The position numbers were made by a program, and so were the translations under genes. A DNA stretch of 64,000 nt from Nitrososphaeria archaeon (GTDB lineage Archaea; Thermoproteota; Nitrososphaeria; Nitrososphaerales; JANXEG01), in contig JARVKA010000006.1 of the NCBI GenBank assembly GCA_029775915.1, positions 1 through 64,000 on the forward strand. Reading direction: 5' to 3'. A model generated the notes under the pieces. That model did not search any database, was not told where the DNA came from, and saw nothing but the letters and a program-made list of their open reading frames with translations. Shown here piece after piece: positions 59,979 through 64,000 of this stretch. The stretch's first letter is position 1. Every line of letters starts with the position of its first letter.

Positions 59979-60233
59979 TTATCTCAAACTTTCTAAAAGC
60001 TTAAAGCCCTTTTGTGTAAGCTTAATCCGTATAGCTTTATTGCATTTACCAGTGTATGGAATCACTTTTATCTCAATAAATCCATTCTTTTCCAAATCAT
60101 TAATAATGGTATTGATGCCTTTATAAGATAATTTTGTTCTACGATAAAGTTGATATTTGCTTTTTTCACCTTCTGCAAGAATCCTTAAAACTTCCTCCAA
60201 AGCATTGAGTGTATGGCGAGCCAAACTCATCAC
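59979..60233 (-). CDS. Winged-helix transcriptional regulator
   Basis: The 84-residue protein is a single winged helix: ALEEVLRILAEGEKSKYQLYRRTKLSYKGINTIINDLEKNGFIEIKV, then a basic wing and IRIKLTQKGFKLLESL. It sits upstream of the portal on the same strand, so it may control the particle operon through the nearby AACTAAAAGT elements. Confidence 0.8.
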   Translation of the reverse strand: MMSLARHTLNALEEVLRILAEGEKSKYQLYRRTKLSYKGINTIINDLEKNGFIEIKVIPYTGKCNKAIRIKLTQKGFKLLESLR

Positions 60234-60502
60234 CCCATTTTGTATAGATCTTATAAGGAAGCATGAAATTTAATGAAGGAATCATCTTAATAATAGCATG
60301 GGATATGTTTAATATAAATGTTCCTAAAAGTTAGGAACAATGTTAAAATAATCGAATCTATTAATAAAATGGTAATTTTATCTCATTTTGTAAAATATGA
60401 GGAAAATTTTGAACATGTAAGATGAGATATCGTGCCAGCATACATTTGGAAGATTCATAGCATTAGTATTAACAGAGGTATTTAATGTATACAAGTAAAA
60501 AG

Positions 60503-61174
60503 TCAAGAAGAGGTAAGTTTCGTATAAACTTCTATATTTAATTGTTTGGATGCTTCTAACGCCTTTTCATCTATGTAAGGTGTTACAATCAATAATCTAT
60601 TCGGTCTTTTACCAGTCTTCTCTATGTATAACTCTGCTTTCCTCTTAAATTGATATATGTCTGAAGCCTTCACATGTGATGCTACTTCAATCAATATTAT
60701 CTTCTCGTCTTTTACAGTGATATCTACATCTATCTCACTCGGATATCCAAACACTTTTCCATGCTCATCATAAGTCCTCCACTTCTCAATTGTAAAACCA
60801 AACTCTCTCTCTAATAACCCTCTCAAACCTTCTCTAAAAGCCTCCTCAGACATTAAGCCCCATCTAGCACCTAAAGCTGAAATATGTCTCTCAAGCAAGA
60901 TGAAGCCTTTATTCATATCCTCTCTTAATTTAGCTAATTCTTCATCATGTTTCACAAATATTTCCTCATGCTTATTAAGTCTAGCTAAAATCTCAATAAA
61001 CTTCTTATCATGCTCTTCAAGTCTAGCTAAAATCTCAATAAACTTCTTATCATGCTCTTCAAGTCTAGCTAAAATCTCAATAAACCCTATATAGCCTGCA
61101 ATTGCATGCCTAAACTCTTTATTCTCTCTCAAAAGTTTAAGAAACTCAGCTTTCAACTCATTCATTTCAATCAT
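60503..61174 (-). CDS. Coiled-coil PD-(D/E)XK nuclease-like protein (DUF3782-like)
   Basis: The 223-residue protein starts with a helical region containing tandem repeats FIEILARLEEHDKK, then EELAKLREDMNKGFILLERHI. The C-terminal half has SEEAFREGLRGLLEREFGF and the nuclease-like core GYPSEIDVDITVKDEKIILIEVASHVKASDIYQFKRKAELY, with Asp and E-x-A in place of the usual E-x-K. Such proteins are frequent, multicopy and poorly understood in thermophilic archaea. It is probably part of the accessory region. Confidence 0.75.
   Translation of the reverse strand: MIEMNELKAEFLKLLRENKEFRHAIAGYIGFIEILARLEEHDKKFIEILARLEEHDKKFIEILARLNKHEEIFVKHDEELAKLREDMNKGFILLERHISALGARWGLMSEEAFREGLRGLLEREFGFTIEKWRTYDEHGKVFGYPSEIDVDITVKDEKIILIEVASHVKASDIYQFKRKAELYIEKTGKRPNRLLIVTPYIDEKALEASKQLNIEVYTKLTSS
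60979..61085 (-). repeat. 42-bp in-frame tandem repeat (2.5 copies)
   Basis: Identical units lie at 60979-61020 and 61021-61062, with a 23-nt partial third at 61063-61085. Each encodes 14 residues (FIEILARLEEHDKK) of a coiled coil, so copy number can change without breaking the frame. Confidence 0.95.
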
Positions 61175-61738
61175 ACAAATATTAAACGCATATGACTATT
61201 TTAAGCTAACGGGTTCTGATGCATCCTCAAGTGTTGAGTGGTGAAGAGCACTTTCCCCTCTTTTGCTCATAGCCTTGTTTAAAATTTTAAAAGTTATACA
61301 TTTAGAAACAAAAGCAAATGCAGAATAACAGATCGATAATTAAAAGAGTGTGATAATTATGAAGCTTGCAAAGAATAAGGAAGGGGTAATCATGATAGCT
61401 CTTGTTACAGCAGTGCGTGCTGAGTAACGTGGATATTTACTTTAAGAGTAACGAGGGTTATAGCTTTCGACAATCTTAAGGGAGCGAGGGCTCACTCTTG
61501 AAAAGCTCACTTGTATGGAGAAATAAATCAAGAATAATAATGCTCATTAAACATACTGAGCAAAGATTATCAATATTGGACTATGCTTGAGATTTTAAGA
61601 TGATCCTCTACTAATAAAAATACCTGTAAACTTTATCGTTAAAGCAAGAACCTAAAGGCTTATAATCGTATTAATTCATGGAAAGATAAAGATATACTTA
61701 CAAAAAGGTTAAATATTGTTTACAGAACTTATTATTAG
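61175..61738. other. Intergenic region of about 560 bp
   Basis: No convincing gene. A 22-codon plus-strand frame at 61359-61427 (MKLAKNKEGVIMIALVTA) is possible but unsupported. The stretch is less AT-rich in places (61380-61500) and may hold decayed sequence. No tRNA or repeat is evident. Confidence 0.4.
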
Positions 61739-61978
61739 TTGACAAATCAGAGAAGGAGCAGATTAGATGTAATAGCAGCTATACTTGAGGCTGCGTTATA
61801 TGGTGAAAAGAAGACACGAATTGTATATCATGCCAATTTAAATTTTAAATTGATTAAAAAGCTACTTCCAATTTTGATTAATAAAGGGCTTATTGAGCAA
61901 GCTGGTAATGGGTATAAGACTACGGAAAAAGGAAAGGCATACTTGAAGCATTATAAGGAGATAAAAGAATTATTCTAG
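61739..61978 (+). CDS. Archaeal winged-helix DNA-binding protein
   Basis: The 79-residue protein starts with TTG. It has the common archaeal order RSRLDVIAAILEAALYGEKKTRIVYHANLNFKLIKKLLPILINKGLIEQAGNGYKTTEKGKAYL, as in small regulators of crenarchaeal viruses and plasmids. Its place among accessory genes suggests a regulator of a mobile element. Confidence 0.85.
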   Translation: MTNQRRSRLDVIAAILEAALYGEKKTRIVYHANLNFKLIKKLLPILINKGLIEQAGNGYKTTEKGKAYLKHYKEIKELF

Positions 61979-61989
61979 CTTATTTGCTT

Positions 61990-62226
61990 TTAATCACTCT
62001 TTAATTCTAATAATTCTGATGGTATCTCTTTAAATTCATGATGTATAAGAACCTTTCTCTCCTTCTCATCATAAGTTACCCAATCATACATAGCGAGAAA
62101 GCGTATATATTTCTCTACAACCTCTTCAGATTTGCTTGTAGCTTTAGCTAACTCAGATATTGTATGCCACTTTTGATCCATTAAGATATCCTCAATAATT
62201 ATTTTAGCATCCAAAACTTTTGGCAA
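61990..62226 (-). CDS. Small winged-helix protein
   Basis: The 78-residue protein has IIIEDILMDQKWHTISELAKATSKSEEVVEKYIRFLAMYDWVTYDEKERKVLI, a helix-turn-helix with a basic wing. It is convergent with the neighbouring winged-helix gene (11 nt apart). Confidence 0.75.
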   Translation of the reverse strand: MPKVLDAKIIIEDILMDQKWHTISELAKATSKSEEVVEKYIRFLAMYDWVTYDEKERKVLIHHEFKEIPSELLELKSD

Positions 62227-62377
62227 TTATCTTAACAATAGCAAGAACCATATTTAAGATAATGTGGTAAAAAATTCTTTAACGATATTATTGAACATTG
62301 TTACTGAACATTGTTTCCTAATGCATATATATAATTTTGGCAATTGCATACATATCCAAATTTAGGGGGGTTTAACG

Positions 62378-62521
62378 TTACCAAAAGTTAAAATTACTGT
62401 ATCACTCGACGTTGATTATGTGATTTGGTTAGATAAAGAGGTTGATAAGGGAAACTTTGCGAATAGGAGTGAAGCGATTCAGTATTGTATAAAGCAAAAA
62501 ATGAAGGAGGTTATGGATTAA
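62378..62521 (+). CDS. Ribbon-helix-helix protein lacking a canonical start codon
   Basis: The frame encodes (L)PKVKITVSLDVDYVIWLDKEVDKGNFANRSEAIQYCIKQKMKEVMD, a clear RHH protein of about 47 residues that should start MPKVKIT. The codon at the expected start is TTA, 8 nt after AGGGGGG, and no ATG, GTG or TTG lies nearby in frame. Either an unusual start is used or the gene has lost its start. Its stop overlaps the ATG of the next gene (TAATG). Confidence 0.65.
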   Translation, partial: LPKVKITVSLDVDYVIWLDKEVDKGNFANRSEAIQYCIKQKMKEVMD

Positions 62522-63063
62522 TGATTCTCTATCATGAACCCCCTAATGATATAAACATAGAAACTCTCCCAAAGAGAATGATGAAAGTAAATATTAAACA
62601 AAGCTCCAATATAGAACTCTTTAATTATTATCTTAAAAAGTTTGAGTGGGTAAAGAGGGCTAAATTATTAAATGAGGAGGGTAAAGACCCATCTCTCATA
62701 AAGTTAGAGTTTTTGAAATGGATTCAATCAAAGCTGAGGGGAGCTCGATGCTACTATACTATGCTGAATACTCTTGAAAGGAAGATTTTGGAGCTTTGTA
62801 TTCATTTAGCTTATAAAGGCTTGGCAAAGCTCAAGAGTATCTTACTCCTTAATGTAATTGGTGGAATCATTAAGAAAGTTGGGCACATTTTAGAAAGCTT
62901 TAAAGAGCGAATGATAAGTATAGGAAAGCCCATTGTGGAAAAGATTTGTGAAATTGCATATTTATGGGGAAATAAAGAAGCTGTGAAGTGGAAGGATGAT
63001 TTATCATTCTCATTTTATTGGGGTTTATTAAAGACCAATGATCCTATAAAGGTATACTTTTGA
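62521..63063 (+). CDS. Protein of unknown function coupled to the RHH gene
   Basis: I take the ATG at 62521, overlapping the RHH stop, although the frame is open from 62485. The protein (180 aa) begins MILYHEPPNDINIETLP and is helical and basic, with FEWVKRAKLLNEEGKDPSLIKLEFLKWIQSKLRG and hydrophobic stretches in the middle (LAKLKSILLLNVIGGIIKKV). I do not recognise a family. The pairing with an RHH protein recalls two-gene toxin-antitoxin arrangements, but no toxin motif is visible. Confidence 0.55.
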   Translation: MILYHEPPNDINIETLPKRMMKVNIKQSSNIELFNYYLKKFEWVKRAKLLNEEGKDPSLIKLEFLKWIQSKLRGARCYYTMLNTLERKILELCIHLAYKGLAKLKSILLLNVIGGIIKKVGHILESFKERMISIGKPIVEKICEIAYLWGNKEAVKWKDDLSFSFYWGLLKTNDPIKVYF

Positions 63064-63103
63064 GTAATGGTGTTAACTCCACTTAAAAATCGGTGTATGT
63101 AAT

Positions 63104-63583
63104 ATACGTAGTAAGCTTCATGTTAGATCTTTAAGTAAGGATGAGGAAGAAACTTTAAAGGAAATAATAGATGCAGGTAGTGAGGCAGCTTATAGAGCAA
63201 AGATTATTCTCTTATCCTCTCAAGGTTATAGTGTATTAGATATAGCTAAAATGATCAATTTAAAGCCAGATCATATTAGAGCATGGATACATAGGTTTAA
63301 TGAGAAAGGTATCGATGGTCTTAAAGATCGACCAATGGTTAGATCTTTAACTCAAGATGAAAAGAAAGAGTTAGAAGTTATAGATAGAGCTAAATGTAGC
63401 ATTTCATATAGAGCAAAAATAATTCTCTTATCAAATAAATTGTATAATGCGAAAGAGATAGCTCATATATTGGGTATAAATGAATTTACTGTGAGCAATT
63501 GGATATATAAATTTAATGCTTTAGGAATAAATGGTATTAAAGAAAGAAGGAGATACACAAGGAGCTCTCAAGTTGCAAGCTGA
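63104..63583 (+). CDS. Tandem helix-turn-helix protein derived from an IS630-type transposase N-terminus
   Basis: The frame encodes two copies of the same roughly 70-residue unit (YRAKIILLSSQGYSVLDIAKMINLKPDHIRAWIHRFNEKGIDGLKDRP and YRAKIILLSNKLYNAKEIAHILGINEFTVSNWIYKFNALGINGIKERR), as in the N-termini of IS630/Tc1 transposases. No DDE catalytic domain follows; the frame stops at 63583. The region upstream of the ATG at 63251 is clearly coding, but has only an ATA (63104) or similar as a start. It may be a domesticated DNA-binding protein or a decayed element. Confidence 0.6.
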   Translation: MRSKLHVRSLSKDEEETLKEIIDAGSEAAYRAKIILLSSQGYSVLDIAKMINLKPDHIRAWIHRFNEKGIDGLKDRPMVRSLTQDEKKELEVIDRAKCSISYRAKIILLSNKLYNAKEIAHILGINEFTVSNWIYKFNALGINGIKERRRYTRSSQVAS

Positions 63584-63865
63584 GTGATACATGCACCAAG
63601 ATAGAAACTCACTAAGCTTAGTTAAGAAGAAGTATGGTTAAATGTTAGCATTAATCAATCAAATTATTGTAAGGAGCTTCTATTTGAATCTTAAAGAATT
63701 GAAAATAGCTTGAGTAAAATCATTTATTTCCAACAATTCTTGCAAATTTGTATGAGTTGCTATAAATGGTAATTCACTAATGGAATTTTATTCAAGGCTT
63801 TTGAGTAGTGTTATAAGCAATAGCTTTATACAACTATTTATCACTATTGTAATAGGCGTTATTTG

Positions 63866-64000
63866 TTGGAATCTGAATTAGCATTTAAACTTAAGATTAA
63901 GGGTAAAGTTCAAAGGGTAGGTTTCAGAAGGTATGTTCTTGATTTAGCTCAAGATTTAGGCTTAAATGGATATGTTAAGAACTTACCAAATGGATCTGTG
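63866..64000 (+). CDS. acyP: Acylphosphatase, cut by the window end
   Basis: The first 45 residues of an acylphosphatase are seen, with a TTG start: MESELAFKLKIKGKVQRVGF, then RRYVLDLAQDLGLNGYVKNLPNGSV. The signature GKVQRVGFR with the catalytic Arg is present; the catalytic Asn is likely that in KNLPNGSV. The rest lies outside. It is probably host chromosome again. Confidence 0.9.
   Translation, partial: MESELAFKLKIKGKVQRVGFRRYVLDLAQDLGLNGYVKNLPNGSV

Noticed and set aside
42327-60233. Integrase, att repeats or tRNA target of the provirus
   Set aside because: I found no integrase in the window and no direct repeat by eye; the only tRNA (1-102) is 42 kb away.
61420-61442. Short stretch GCTGAGTAACGTGGATA resembling a 16S rRNA segment
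   Set aside because: Only about 15 bases match loosely and the surroundings do not resemble rRNA, so it is most likely chance.
62521-63063. Toxin-antitoxin pair (RHH plus following gene)
   Set aside because: The arrangement fits, but the second protein shows no known toxin motif and the RHH gene lacks a start, so I do not call it.
63104-63583. Complete IS630 insertion sequence
   Set aside because: No DDE domain, terminal inverted repeats or target duplication is visible; only the helix-turn-helix part remains.
1-64000. CRISPR array, cas genes or classical restriction-modification system
   Set aside because: No regularly spaced repeats or recognisable Cas or methylase genes are present; the only tandem repeats are the 42-bp units, which are coding.

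Overview
The window is archaeal chromosome. Signs of this are both subunits of the archaea-specific DNA polymerase D, an Orc1/Cdc6 initiator beside an origin, geranylgeranylglyceryl phosphate synthase for archaeal lipids, an archaeal Elf1 homologue, methanofuran and tetrahydromethanopterin enzymes (MfnB, Ftr), a tungsten aldehyde ferredoxin oxidoreductase, and a tRNA-Thr that appears to carry two introns. The DNA is AT-rich and many genes start with TTG or GTG. PolD excludes the classical Crenarchaeota. The mix fits a deep Thermoproteota/TACK lineage (Bathyarchaeia- or Thaumarchaeota-related), but that placement is inference.

From 1 to 42 kb the window is host chromosome. A sulfur-transfer operon (IscU, IscS, TusA, DsrE-like) is followed by an Lhr-type helicase. 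Convergent to it is a three-gene operon that I read as an SMC5/6-type complex: an SMC ATPase with Smc5 and Smc6 hallmark motifs, a kleisin with an Nse4-like C-terminus, and a MAGE/Nse3-like winged-helix protein. This is the most exciting system in the window. Next come one-carbon genes (mfnB, ftr), a nucleotidyltransferase, a secreted transglutaminase-like surface protein, an AN1-finger/site-2 protease, a MoaA-like radical SAM enzyme with a tungsten oxidoreductase, two DAACS-type transporters, CoaBC and a PAC2 protein. A replication district runs from 25.7 to 36 kb: PolD small subunit, Cdc6, a small nuclease-like protein, an origin with origin-recognition-box repeats, winged-helix proteins, Elf1, GGGPS, PolD large subunit and an Hjc-like protein. 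Serine hydroxymethyltransferase and a very large secreted subtilase close the host part.

From about 42.3 to 60.2 kb nearly every gene lies on the minus strand and encodes a tailed-virus particle. In transcription order these are a winged-helix regulator, portal, a nested prohead-protease/scaffold/HK97-type capsid gene, adaptor, tail terminator, tail tube, a tail-assembly chaperone with a likely +1 frameshift, an HK97-gp10-like protein, tape measure, small membrane proteins, a baseplate hub, fibres, a terminase large subunit and an ABC-ATPase/GNAT fusion. No integrase, replication gene or recognisable lysis enzyme is visible. This is therefore either a circularly permuted or reduced provirus, or a gene-transfer-agent-like particle cluster.

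From 60.2 to 63.6 kb there is an accessory stretch of small DNA-binding proteins (winged-helix, ribbon-helix-helix, IS630-derived helix-turn-helix) and a repeat-containing nuclease-like protein. An acylphosphatase gene runs off the right end.
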